Source of the DNA: Planctomycetaceae bacterium UBA2671
Lineage (GTDB): Bacteria > Planctomycetota > Planctomycetia > Planctomycetales > Planctomycetaceae
NCBI GenBank assembly: GCA_002359185.1
Contig: DEML01000041.1
Coordinates: 129,534-158,343, forward strand
Reading direction: 5' to 3'
DNA: 28,810 bases
Positions 1-9,400 of the stretch are shown piece by piece (within the stretch, counting starts at the first letter, position 1; each line of letters starts with the position of its first letter). The notes under the pieces are model-generated. The model was not told where the DNA came from and made no database searches. It was given only the letters and a program-made list of their open reading frames with translations. The translations under genes were made by a program, and so were the position numbers.

Positions 1-23
1 CTCGCTTGGGCTTCGTGCTTGTA
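1..23. repeat. Partial copy of the CACTCGCTTGCG-type repeat at the window edge
   Basis: The first 23 bases match the right arm of the 25-bp inverted repeat at 6381-6405 at about 20 of 23 positions (CTCGCTTGGGCTTCGTGC against CTCGCTTGCGCGTCGTGC, both followed by TTGTA). The partner arm would lie to the left of the window and cannot be seen. This makes it a dispersed repeat rather than a single terminator. Confidence 0.6.
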
Positions 24-58
24 TAATTTTTTCGCACTCCGTTTACTTCTTCAGTACA

Positions 59-151
59 GTAGGGTCCGCTGTGCGGACCGGAATCCGCGAGGAATTCAAA
101 TTCCGCTTTTTAAAGAATACATCTATAATCGGTCCGCACAGCGGACCCTAC
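59..151. repeat. Inverted pair of GTAGGGTCCGC hairpin repeats
   Basis: The 21-mer starting GTAGGGTCCGCTGTGC at 59-79 recurs as an exact reverse complement at 131-151. Each copy carries its own hairpin, GGTCCGC-TGT-GCGGACC. The GTAGGG tails point outward and the spacer is 51 nt. The right copy ends 22 nt beyond the stop codon of the minus-strand gene at 174, so it could also serve as its terminator or 3' end stabiliser. Further copies are at 21550-21640 and 26359-26379. Confidence 0.85.
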
Positions 152-173
152 GAAATCTGAAAACACAAGCGGT

Positions 174-3100
174 TTACTTCTTCAGTTGAAGCCAGCCATA
201 AGAGCCGAGTTGCAGTTCTTCCTGCTTTTGTCCGCTCCAGCTTTGAATCCCTTGAGCGGGCAGAATTCTGGTGATTGCGACCGACCAGACTGGATCCTGT
301 TCAGATGGACCTGACGTTTCGAGTTGGCTGCGTGGAATCGCGATTTCTACCCGCCAGTGACTCTGATCTCCATCGCAGGCGACATACCATTCGGGATTCC
401 AGGTTGGGTCATCTCCACAATGATCGTGAGTCAACCCGCGTTGATCGACTTCGAAGACGCAGGAGGAAAAGTAATCGCGATCGACATCGATGGCGAACTG
501 CAGTCGATCGTATCCGCTCAGGTCGGCATCGTAATGACGTTCCCCTTTTGTTGGCAGATTTTCGGGTAGTCCTTCACGGCGTGGACAACTGGCTGCGATA
601 TAAAAGTAGGTATCATCAAAACTGCAGAGGACGATCGGAGTCTCTTCAGAAGTAGCATTCATCACCTGTGGATTTCCCAGTGTCGAAGTGAGCCGAAGTT
701 CAGCTGCGGTTTTCCAGCAGTCTTCTGTTAACTCGGCATCGAGCCGGGGGGCGGCTTCGGTGAAGTGGCATATCGAAAAGTTTCCGGGAGCAAAACCAGA
801 CTGACTTTGCAGCCAGAATTCCAGTTCGGCAATCGCGAGCCGGGGATTGCGAATCTGATTCTCGCCCAAATCATCTCCAACCAGATAATTGCCGTAAAGT
901 TCATTGGCTGGTCGCGTCGCTCCCTGAGCTCGCAGCAGGCTCGCAATCGGGAACTGAACTTCTGCGGTGCTGGCGGTATTGGGATGATTTTTCTGCAGAA
1001 ACTGATACAGAGAGATCGCACGCTGGGTCCAGGTGGTGTTCCAGTTCGATTGATCGTTCTGACTCCCGGGACTGATCGCAGCATCCGCTTCCGTCTCGAT
1101 AAAAGCAGGAACAATGGGTGAGGGGGATTCCTCGGCAAATTCACCGGAGGCTGGGCGGATGTTATTGAGATCATTTCGAAGTTTGTTCTGATCGACCTGC
1201 TGGCGGACTTTTGTGGCCTGACGCCCTTCCAGACGCAGCGCTCTCATTTCCTGCGAACCCCATAGTTGAATCAGATCGACAGCCGCTGTCGCCGCCAGTG
1301 GCTGAGCGGGAAAATCTTCCACGATTTTCATCAATACCGATTCAAAGAAATCCCAGTCATGATTTTTCCGGTATTCATTGGCAACTTCATATAACTGAAC
1401 CGTTGCCTGCTGAGGCGTCATCCCGGCAATGAAGTCGTTGAGTTGAGCAATTGTCTGCCCGGCTTTCATTTCATTGTGCATGTCCCGTTTCAGAAACGCA
1501 GCCTGATTTCGCTGACGACGTGCAATCACTTCACCTTTCGCATCGTCACCTTCGAGTGTGATCATGGCGCGTCGCGCATCACTGCCCGGTCCCAGCACAA
1601 TCCCTGTAAAGAAATCATTCAGACGCAAGTTCTGTGGGATGGGCGTCTGTTTCGAAATCGAGTAACTTTCAAAGAGAGGCCCTGTTACCAGACCTGGCTG
1701 GATCAATCGATATGAGGGACTGGCCGCTGAGCGAACCGATTGTTGTAAGCCTGTGAGATAATCGTTGTTATCGAGAACGAGATCACCCCCTTGGCCGGCT
1801 CGATTTCGCAGCACAAGCCGGGAGACTTTCCAGGGAGCCAGCATGGTTTGAGACTGCAAATCAGGCATCGCCGTCACATCGGCTGCCAAGCGGACGGCAT
1901 TTTCGACCGCCTGTTGAATCAATAGTCCGGCATGATCGTGAGATTCCGGGCTATCGATGACGAGAACCGTTGGTCGATAGGTCCGGATATCCCGCACCAT
2001 ATGTGTCAGGACGTACTCAGAAAGTTGTCCATCGGTCGCGCGATTCCAACGGGTAATCAACTCGGGTTGATGTTCGCGGATTTCAGGCAGGTCGAGCGGC
2101 AACGTCCAGCGTATACTTGAAATATTTCCACCTGCATGTTGTTGAGCGGCTTCCAGTCGAAGTGGTGCAGACACGTATTCTCCAATTTCTGCCCCTTCCG
2201 TTTTGCACATGGCGATCACACCTGTGCGGTATCCATGATGCCCCGAATATCGAGCAGTCAAAGAGAGCGAAACTTCTTCCGGCACAGCAGAATATTGCAA
2301 TAATGCCAGTCGACGAATGCCGCCCGCAGAGAGATTCCAACTGCGACCACCATCTGTGGTTTTGACGATTGTTCCAAGTTCTCCGACTGCGTATCCCGTA
2401 TCGTCATCAACAAACGTGATCGCATTGAGTGGAGCAGAGCTTGGATTGATGGCGACATTCCAGCTTTGACCGGCATCTTCGGAAAGGAGGATTGAGGAAC
2501 CGGGATGTCCAGCGATCCAGACGCGTTCTCCCCGTGAGGCGACTGTGCGAAAATCAAAAACGCGTCGCAGTGATTCCGGAATTTCTGTCGCAGGATCCTG
2601 CCAGGAGGCTCCGCCGGGCGAATAACGAATGAGTCCGCCATCGCCAACAAGCCAGCCTTTCGCGTTGTCATCAATGGTGACGTCCGCTACCGATTTCGAT
2701 CCCAGATTCAAACTTGGATCGACGAATAATCGATTCCCACCCATTAGGGCAACCTGACCGTTTTCGCCAACCAGTACGCCGCTGTTCGGCTCGGCAAAGT
2801 GTCCGCCTAACCAGCGATACTGCTGAGGATGCACGACTCCCGTCCAGGATTTTCCACCATCGGCAGTCTGCCAGATGCCCGAAGGATTATTCGAGGTCGA
2901 TTCGCCGCAAACGACCCCTTTGTTCAAATCGAAAAACTGCAGATGTTTGAGATACCCCAATCCAACAGGCGCCTGAATCTGCCAGGTGGCTCCGCCATCG
3001 CGGGTGGCGAGAATGCAGCCTTGAGTGGTTCGTCCATCGACGGCCACCACGCCTCCTGCAACCCAGCCAATTTTGTCCGTCAGAAAGACAACCGATTCCC

Positions 3101-3389
3101 AGTTGCAGGCAACCGGAGTCGGCAGGAATTTCCAGGTCTGACCGCCATCGGTCGTTTTGCGAATGCAGCCACGATTCCCGACCGCATATCCGATTTCCTT
3201 TCCCACAATTGCAACATCATGCAAAGTTGCATCATCGAGAAGGATCAATTCCTGAGGAGTAATCGGTGGCCCGACAATTGCCTCTTGAGCGACCGCTATG
3301 GAATGATTGAGAGAAAACAGCAGGAGCAAAAGAAGAGTTGCTCGTGCCTTTATTGATTGTATGGCTAATTGATATCGCATCGGATCCAT
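174..3389 (-). CDS. Secreted 1071-aa protein: Asp-box propeller, PIG-L/LmbE-like region, helical region, CBM9-like C-terminus
   Basis: A signal peptide (hydrophobic core about residues 17-33, Ala-rich cleavage region near 35) points to export. Residues 40-360 carry five S/TxDxGxxW Asp-box repeats (TTDGGQTW, TRDGGATW, TADGGKSW, SEDAGQSW, TTDGGRSW), as in BNR/Ycf48-like beta-propellers. Residues about 360-600 resemble PIG-L/LmbE de-N-acetylases: a YRTGVIAMC strand, an LRLEAAQQHAG helix, and RPTVLVIDSPESHDHAG. The usual N-terminal HPDDE metal motif reads AVPEE, so this domain is probably inactive. Residues about 640-870 are helical and TPR-like. Residues about 890-1071 resemble family 9 carbohydrate-binding modules. 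It may bind surface glycans. ATG codons at 3389 and 3380 are both possible and no Shine-Dalgarno site decides. It stands alone, with repeats on both sides. The fold assignments are recall-based; the CDS itself is secure. Confidence 0.85.
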   Translation of the reverse strand: MDPMRYQLAIQSIKARATLLLLLLFSLNHSIAVAQEAIVGPPITPQELILLDDATLHDVAIVGKEIGYAVGNRGCIRKTTDGGQTWKFLPTPVACNWESVVFLTDKIGWVAGGVVAVDGRTTQGCILATRDGGATWQIQAPVGLGYLKHLQFFDLNKGVVCGESTSNNPSGIWQTADGGKSWTGVVHPQQYRWLGGHFAEPNSGVLVGENGQVALMGGNRLFVDPSLNLGSKSVADVTIDDNAKGWLVGDGGLIRYSPGGASWQDPATEIPESLRRVFDFRTVASRGERVWIAGHPGSSILLSEDAGQSWNVAINPSSAPLNAITFVDDDTGYAVGELGTIVKTTDGGRSWNLSAGGIRRLALLQYSAVPEEVSLSLTARYSGHHGYRTGVIAMCKTEGAEIGEYVSAPLRLEAAQQHAGGNISSIRWTLPLDLPEIREHQPELITRWNRATDGQLSEYVLTHMVRDIRTYRPTVLVIDSPESHDHAGLLIQQAVENAVRLAADVTAMPDLQSQTMLAPWKVSRLVLRNRAGQGGDLVLDNNDYLTGLQQSVRSAASPSYRLIQPGLVTGPLFESYSISKQTPIPQNLRLNDFFTGIVLGPGSDARRAMITLEGDDAKGEVIARRQRNQAAFLKRDMHNEMKAGQTIAQLNDFIAGMTPQQATVQLYEVANEYRKNHDWDFFESVLMKIVEDFPAQPLAATAAVDLIQLWGSQEMRALRLEGRQATKVRQQVDQNKLRNDLNNIRPASGEFAEESPSPIVPAFIETEADAAISPGSQNDQSNWNTTWTQRAISLYQFLQKNHPNTASTAEVQFPIASLLRAQGATRPANELYGNYLVGDDLGENQIRNPRLAIAELEFWLQSQSGFAPGNFSICHFTEAAPRLDAELTEDCWKTAAELRLTSTLGNPQVMNATSEETPIVLCSFDDTYFYIAASCPRREGLPENLPTKGERHYDADLSGYDRLQFAIDVDRDYFSSCVFEVDQRGLTHDHCGDDPTWNPEWYVACDGDQSHWRVEIAIPRSQLETSGPSEQDPVWSVAITRILPAQGIQSWSGQKQEELQLGSYGWLQLKK

Positions 3390-3455
3390 CCGCTTTGAAT
3401 TAAGACGATTCCTTCGTCAGTATGTGTATTCGTGCCATTGGCTTCGCCATTAGGA

Positions 3456-3595
3456 GTAGGGTGCGCCCTGACGCACCATGCTGCCGACATGGCTTCCTCA
3501 TAGAGTTTCTCTCCAGATACGAAACCTTCCCGGCTCGATCTTTATGAATAGGTTATTATCGAGACTCCACTACGGTGCGTCAGGACGCACCCTAC
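3456..3595. repeat. Inverted pair of GTAGGGTGCG hairpin repeats
   Basis: GTAGGGTGCGCCCTGACGC at 3456 (element to 3477) faces a reverse-complement copy at 3574-3595 with one mismatch in 22. Each unit folds by itself (GGTGCGyC...GACGCACC). The outward GTAGGG tails and paired layout match the GTAGGGTCCGC pairs elsewhere, so it is a sister subfamily. The right unit ends 14 nt past the stop of the TPR gene. The pair fills most of the 220-nt gap between the two minus-strand genes. Confidence 0.8.
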
Positions 3596-3609
3596 TGCTC
3601 TGACTTACG

Positions 3610-4569
3610 TCACTTAATATCAAGATCTGGCGTGTTCATCATTTCCTCGTGGCCACGCAGTTCGAGCACACTCCGTTTGATATACCTTCGGCCTTCTTCA
3701 AATTTAGGAATCGCTGCCTGAAATTGTGCGTGATATTGAGAAATCATTTCCGGATGATTTTCGCCGTCAATCAGTGACCGCGTCAATGCCAGTAATGTGG
3801 GCTCCATCTTGTCTCGAATTTCCTCGGAGACGTGCCGGGCGGCATTACGGATCGCTTTGGCCATTCGTTGAACTTCCTGACGATCCTTTTCCCGTTCAAC
3901 GATATTCAGAGTCTTAATTGCCGAAGCCGATTTTTTGTGGGCTAATTGAGTTACATCGACCAGTCGACCGAAGGGATTCGTATTCTTTGCGGCTTGTATT
4001 TCTCGGTCCTGTGCTTTCTTCAAACCTCGAGTCGCCGCTTCCAATTCGGGATTTATGTTCAAAGCCGTCTGATAATGAATGACTGCCAGACGATTATTGT
4101 TCACATCCAGATACGCATTCGCCAGATTCAAATGAGCCTGGTCGAATTGAGGATTAAGTTTGATCGCTTCTTTGTAGGCGGGAATCGCCAGTTCGGGATG
4201 ACCGGAATTCCGGTGAGCGATACCAAGGTTGTAGTAGGCATCGAAGTTATGCTTATCGCGTTGAATCGCCATGCGTAGTGATCGGACGGCTTCCGGATAT
4301 TTTTTCATCCGGTTGTAAACAGCACCCAGATTGGTAAGCGGGGTTGCGCTCTGCGGATGTTCCTCTGCCAGTTGCTGATAACAGACACAAGCCTGCTCGT
4401 ACTGTTTCGTGCGGAAATAGCACATCGCCTGCATCTCATAGAGATCCGAAATTTCAGACGGGTTTCCACTGCCAATCGATTCCAGGAGAACGAGTGCTTC
4501 TTCAAACTGACGTTGACGAATCAGATTTAATGCAGCTGATTTCGTCTCTTCTGTAGTGCCCGGTGCCAT
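3610..4569 (-). CDS. TPR-repeat protein
   Basis: A 319-aa protein without signal peptide or membrane segment, so probably cytoplasmic. Residues about 10-190 hold five or so tetratricopeptide units, best seen in ATPLTNLGAVYNRMKKYPEA, FDAYYNLGIAHRNSGHPELA and FDQAHLNLANAYLDVNNNRLA-type helices with the spaced Trp/Leu/Gly/Tyr/Ala pattern. The C-terminal 130 residues are charged and helical and were not assigned to a family. TPR arrays mediate protein-protein contacts; the partner is not visible here. The ATG at 4569 is supported by a GGAGG site four bases upstream. It is followed by the GTAGGGTGCG repeat pair and appears to be a single-gene unit. Confidence 0.9.
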   Translation of the reverse strand: MAPGTTEETKSAALNLIRQRQFEEALVLLESIGSGNPSEISDLYEMQAMCYFRTKQYEQACVCYQQLAEEHPQSATPLTNLGAVYNRMKKYPEAVRSLRMAIQRDKHNFDAYYNLGIAHRNSGHPELAIPAYKEAIKLNPQFDQAHLNLANAYLDVNNNRLAVIHYQTALNINPELEAATRGLKKAQDREIQAAKNTNPFGRLVDVTQLAHKKSASAIKTLNIVEREKDRQEVQRMAKAIRNAARHVSEEIRDKMEPTLLALTRSLIDGENHPEMISQYHAQFQAAIPKFEEGRRYIKRSVLELRGHEEMMNTPDLDIK

Positions 4570-4915
4570 TAAACCTCCAGAGAAAACACATTATTCAGTT
4601 ACTGGTTTAATTTGGAGTTGAGTCTTAAGTAAAGCACGACAACGGAGTGCGTTACCGTGAAAAGACTCCCCAAACTAAACCCTGAAAGGGTACTCATTGG
4701 TCCATTGCTGTGGACTTTCTGTGACGAATGCAGAAATGCAAGCAGGAGAGAACATGAGCGCTAAAGCAATCTTAATTAATCATAAGCGAATATGGATGCA
4801 TTGTCCATATGCGTATGATCTTCTCCTGCAAAAATCATGTTGAAGTTTACCTGAATTGTAACAGTTTAATATCAACCTGATAATGGGAGTTTTGTCTCGT
4901 TATATTTGATCATTG
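4570..4915. other. 346-nt gap between TPR gene and serS, with a palindrome and a possible micro-ORF
   Basis: The stretch is upstream of the TPR gene and downstream of serS. It holds a possible 29-codon plus-strand ORF (4754-4843, listed separately) and the inverted repeat ATATGGA-TGCATTG-TCCATAT at 4790-4810, followed by CATA-TGCG-TATG at 4806-4817. No clear terminator was seen after serS. Confidence 0.5.
4754..4843 (+). CDS. Possible 29-aa micro-ORF with a strong ribosome binding site
   Basis: ATG at 4754 sits five bases after AGGAG (4744-4748). The reading frame runs 29 codons to a TGA, giving a peptide that starts MSAKAILINHKR and ends YDLLLQKSC. It is the only plus-strand candidate in a gap between two minus-strand genes, and a 7-bp inverted repeat lies inside it. 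No family was recognised. A chance ORF is quite possible; the ribosome-binding site is the main support. Confidence 0.25.
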   Translation: MSAKAILINHKRIWMHCPYAYDLLLQKSC

Positions 4916-6202
4916 TTATGAACCCGGTTTGATCAAATCGATTCCGACCCATTTCTGCAGAACTTCGGGAATCTTTACACTTCCATCGGCTTGCTGATTA
5001 TTTTCCAGCAAAGCGATTAATGCACGAGTGACCGCTACTGCCGTTCCGTTCAGAGTGTGGACAAATTGCGTTCCCTTGGTCCCCGGTTGTTTACAGCGGA
5101 TGTTCAGCCTGCGTGACTGATAGTCCGTGCAGTTTGAGCAACTGGTCACTTCTCCATACTCGCCGTTTTCACCGCGACCAGGCATCCAGGCTTCAAGGTC
5201 GTACTTGCGATAAGCGGGACCACCCATGTCTCCGGTGGCAATATCAAGAACACGATAGGGAATGTTCAATGCCTGAAAGAACTCTTCTTCGATTCGCAAA
5301 ATCATCTGATGAAATTCATTCGACAATTCGAGATCGGGAGCGGTGAATCCAAAGATTTCCACTTTTGTAAACTGATGGACTCGATAAATCCCGCGTGTCG
5401 CCCGACCGTGAGCACCTGCTTCTGTGCGGAAACAGTGAGAGATCCCGGCGACTTTAATCGGCAGATTTTCGAGGTCGATGACTTCATCTTTCTTCATCCC
5501 CCCCAGCGTAATTTCAGCCGTTCCCACCAGATTCAAATCGGTATTTTCGACGGAGTAAATCTGCGATTCTTCTCCACGGGGATTGAAGCCAATCCCTTCG
5601 AGTATGTCATCGCGTGCCAGATCGGGGGTCGTCATCACCGTGAAACCCTCGGCTCGCAATTTTTCAATGGCAAACTGCACCAGCGCCAGTTCCAGCAGAA
5701 CCGCTTCGTTCTTCAGGAAGTAGAAGCCATGACCAGCGACTTTGCTGCCCGCTTCGAGGTCAATCAGATCGAGACTTTCCGCGATATCGACATGATCCTT
5801 CGGTTTGAAATCGAAACTCGGCTTTTCCCCGACTTCGCGGACCGTTACGGAATCCTCTTCAGACCGCCCGACCGGAGAATCGGGATGAGTCATATTCGGA
5901 ATCTGATTCTGCACTTCCCGCAGTTTCAGATCGACCTCTTTCTGCTGCTGTTCAATCTCTGCGACTTCAGCTCGTAATTCTTTACCACGAGCGATTAAAG
6001 CTGGCTTATCCTCAGCGGAAGCTTTGGGGATTTTTCCTGAAGTCTCTTTCTGTTCAGAGCGGAGTTGATCTCCCTTCATAATCAATTCGCGACGCTGATC
6101 GCGCAAGGCGACCAAGTCATCCAGATTAATTTTCACGCCACGATTTTCGCAGTTCTCACGAACCGCTTCGAGATTGTCACACAAATATTGCAGATCAAGC
6201 AT
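4916..6202 (-). CDS. serS: Seryl-tRNA synthetase
   Basis: Class II aminoacyl-tRNA synthetase that activates serine with ATP and charges tRNA-Ser (and tRNA-Sec where present) in the cytoplasm. The 428-aa length is typical. Residues 1-105 form the long antiparallel coiled-coil arm (charged heptads up to LREVQNQIPN) that grips the tRNA variable arm. The catalytic core shows GTAEI, motif 2 (FRTEAGAHGRATRGIYRVHQ) and motif 3 (LNGTAVAVTRALIALLENNQ). ATG 6202 gives the expected N-terminus MLDLQYLCDN. Downstream is the TPR gene on the same strand, but the 346-nt gap argues against an operon. No oddity was seen. Confidence 0.98.
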   Translation of the reverse strand: MLDLQYLCDNLEAVRENCENRGVKINLDDLVALRDQRRELIMKGDQLRSEQKETSGKIPKASAEDKPALIARGKELRAEVAEIEQQQKEVDLKLREVQNQIPNMTHPDSPVGRSEEDSVTVREVGEKPSFDFKPKDHVDIAESLDLIDLEAGSKVAGHGFYFLKNEAVLLELALVQFAIEKLRAEGFTVMTTPDLARDDILEGIGFNPRGEESQIYSVENTDLNLVGTAEITLGGMKKDEVIDLENLPIKVAGISHCFRTEAGAHGRATRGIYRVHQFTKVEIFGFTAPDLELSNEFHQMILRIEEEFFQALNIPYRVLDIATGDMGGPAYRKYDLEAWMPGRGENGEYGEVTSCSNCTDYQSRRLNIRCKQPGTKGTQFVHTLNGTAVAVTRALIALLENNQQADGSVKIPEVLQKWVGIDLIKPGS

Positions 6203-6336
6203 GGTTCAGCTTCAAGTCTAAAAGAGTATCAGATTATGCAGAGGGGATTATTGCAGACCAGCTTTATGCTGTCACCACCGGTTGAGGTTTCGTGTTCATC
6301 TGTTGTGAAATTAGAGATTTCATAGAAATGATAATT

Positions 6337-6405
6337 TACAAGCACGACGCGCAAGCGAGTGAGTCTAACCATATTTGACACACTCGCTTGCGCGTCGTGC
6401 TTGTA
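6337..6405. repeat. Perfect 25-bp inverted repeat, CACTCGCTTGCG family
   Basis: The arm at 6337-6361 (core ACGCGCAAGCGAGTG) and its exact reverse complement at 6381-6405 are separated by 19 nt. There is no T-run directly after either arm, and a better terminator for the neighbouring peptidase gene is at 6427-6468. It is therefore better read as a mobile or REP-like palindrome between serS and the peptidase gene. A diverged half-copy is at 1-23. Confidence 0.85.
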
Positions 6406-6426
6406 TTTATTTGAAAAGAGCATCTA

Positions 6427-6468
6427 TAAAAAAACTCGCATGCCTTCAATGAAGAGGGCATGCGAGTT
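6427..6468 (-). terminator. Rho-independent terminator of the TPP II-like peptidase gene
   Basis: Arms AACTCGCATGCC (6433-6444) and GGCATGCGAGTT (6457-6468) form a perfect 12-bp stem with a 12-nt loop. Read on the minus strand the stem is followed by a T-run (complement of the A-run at 6428-6434). It begins 22 nt after the stop codon at 6491. Confidence 0.9.
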
Positions 6469-6490
6469 ATCAGGTTCACAAAAAAATTGC

Positions 6491-9400
6491 TTATTTATAC
6501 GGAGGATGCTTCTCCGGGAATTTCAGCAGCATCTGTTTTTGCTGCCATTGTTGCCAGGCTTCCCATTCCAGTTGGCCGAGCATGTCGAGTCGTTTTTTGT
6601 AGTAGAGGAATGGAGCAGAGGCATCGATTTGCTTATCGAGCAGCAGGATCGCAGAAGCGTAACGACCAGCACGGCGTTCGCGACGCACGGTTAACAGGAA
6701 GTAATCCTTCTCGCTCAAATTGACCCAGGATTCCAAAGCCGCCAAAGAGTCTGCGAAGGCTTTGACCTGAGCAGCCTGATCTTCGATGGGCGATTTTTCG
6801 ACAACATCGGGCAACTCGCGATAAGCAATCGCACGCGCCTTGCGATAAAGGGCATCGACCAACTCGGCCTTCTCGGTTTCCGCCTTTTTTCTGGCTTTCT
6901 TAGCCTCCTCATCCCCTTCCGGTGCTCGTCGGCTCAATTGAGCAGCAATCTGATTCTGATCGTAAGTCGCGATCAATTTGTCAGCCGCCTCGATCACTTT
7001 TTCGAGTCGTTCTTTCCGTTTGTTATCCGAATCGAGCAATTCCAGCTCGATCTTCAAGAGTTTACGAGCACTGTCGTCGCCCGCCATCAACGATTCTTTC
7101 AGCTTCGTATATTCTTCGCTGGTGGGATCGAGCGTTTTGAGATAGGTCATCTGCAATTCGCGGACCTGTTCTTCGAGAGACTTCTTATCCTCAGATTTGG
7201 AGGACTCTGAATCAGAGCTTTCTGAAGCCGTATAGTAGTAGCGAACTTCATAATCCGTCGCGGCATCATCGTCTTCGGAATAAGTCACTGAACCGACCAG
7301 ATAGTCGCCTGCAGAAATTCCCTTCGGCAATGAACTTGCTTTGGGCTCATCAACATACACAGTTAAAGAATCATCGCCACTCAAAATCCCAGAAGTGCCA
7401 CCAGATGTTTCATTGGCAGCAGCGGCATGAGACGACCAGAAATCCAGTGAAATCGGTGACGACAGTGACTGCTCAATCGTCAAAGGCAATTTTTTAAAAC
7501 CGTCGAGCGTGTCGTAGTCGTGATGCTGAGTGACGACTTCAATTTTGTAAGTTCCCTTTTCCAGGCTGACGGCATCGGCAAACATATCGTTTGTAGTAAT
7601 GCGTTGCTTATTGGAATCGAGAACGTGATAGATAAACGGTCCCACTTCAGAATCATAAAGACGATTCTCCCAGGCGAAGATATGCGGCGTGACCGACGTT
7701 TTCTTATCCAGTTTCAACTCATAGGACAGAGTCAACTCGTAGACGGCACTTCCATCAGGAAGAACATCTCGATCCAGAGTCAACGCTTCAATCTCGTGAG
7801 ATTCCGGCAGCAGGACTTTATTCCATTTGGTCAGCTTAGCAGACGGTGAAATCTTCTCCGGCTGCAGTTGATTCGTAATCGTGACGGCTGATGGTCCTTG
7901 TCCATAAGCGAGCGTCAAAGACGCATCGTCCGGTTCGCCGCCGTGGAACTGTACGCTGTATTTCAGGCGACTCTCTCCGAGAATCGACCAGTATTGTCCC
8001 AGCACGATTTCCAACGTTCGCCCCGGCACAACCCGGAACGCGCTGGTCGTTTCCACTTGAGGAGTGATCTGATAGTAGCTGCCGGCTTCAACATGTTCGA
8101 AGTCTTCCCCATCGACAAGTTGCATTGTATGCAGACGGAAGAATTTCGGCTCTGTCGTATCGACCAGAGACATTGTCAATTCACACCAGGTTGCTCCTGA
8201 GGGCACATCCAGGAAGTGTCGCTGGAGTTGACCGGGAACGAAATCGTTCTCGTATTCCAGTTTGTAATGACTCTTAGTCAGTTCCGCATCCCGAACCGGA
8301 ATCACAACCGTGATCGGAATCCGGAACAGGATGTTCGATTCGTCGCTTTTGGCTTCGTAAGCGACGACCTCCGCAAAGTGGACGCCGGTTTCGAGTTCTG
8401 TCGGATCGACTTCGACATCGAGTCGGTTTCCACCATGATTCAAATGCAGCAGTTTTCCGACTTTCACGAAGTCGGCAGTCGCTTTCAGATTGCAGAACAG
8501 ATTGACATCAAGCCGATTTTCAATTGGCGTACCTTCGGGGAACTTAGGACTGACATACACCCGATGAGCAGCGGCGGCTAATGTCTGATGAGGATCTCTC
8601 AAATAGATTCCCCGAGCATTATTCATCGCGGGAACGGAGACTTCAAAGTTGAGAAGCTGACTCGATTCCTTCGCATGGTTTTCCAGATACGACCAGGCTT
8701 TATCGACCTGCAACAGTCCTGGGCCAGCCGCGAAAACTTCGGCATCGGGTACGACTTCTGCAGTATTCTGAATCGCTTTGCGAACAGAGAACGGATTGTA
8801 TGTCAGTTTATTCTGCTTAGCAGCAGAGAGTAACAGAGCGATATTTCCGCAGGCATTCGGCGAGGCCATGGAGGTGCCGTTCATCTGTTGATTGGCCTGT
8901 CGAGTCCATTGCGGGACAGGTGCGATCGCTCCCCCAGGTGCGAAAATGTCGACCCCCATATCGCCATCGGTCGTTGGTCCTCGTGATGTCCAAGTGTAAG
9001 GCAAGCCGGGCAGGTCATCGCGGAGTGAGTATTCCGATTTCATCATCTCAGGAGAAATGTAGGCTCCAACTCCCAGTATAACGGAGGTTGTTCCGCCGGG
9101 AGCTCCGACTGTGCTCAACGCAGGACCGGCATTGCCAGCACTGGAGACGAAGATCACATCGTGATCGGTTACGACTTCGGCATACAACTCGGCTACGCGA
9201 CCTACGTTTGGAGTTTGAGAAGGCTCGCCGTAACTCATATTGATGAGATCACACTTGTTTTCGAGAACGGCTTTCAAACCTCGAACAAGTCCGGGGCCAT
9301 TTTCCATGCCATCGAGACGGGTATCGCCAATTTTCACGGAAACAATTTGTGCTCCCGGTGCGACGCCATTCCATTCGGGATGTTCGGGATAGTAGGCCGC

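Noticed and set aside
2829..3356. 175-aa plus-strand ORF
   Set aside because: Lies wholly antisense to the 1071-aa secreted protein, whose domains and signal peptide are convincing; the ORF has no recognisable motif.
5309..5977. 222-aa plus-strand ORF
   Set aside because: Antisense shadow of serS; composition rich in Phe, Arg and Ile as expected from a reversed coding frame.
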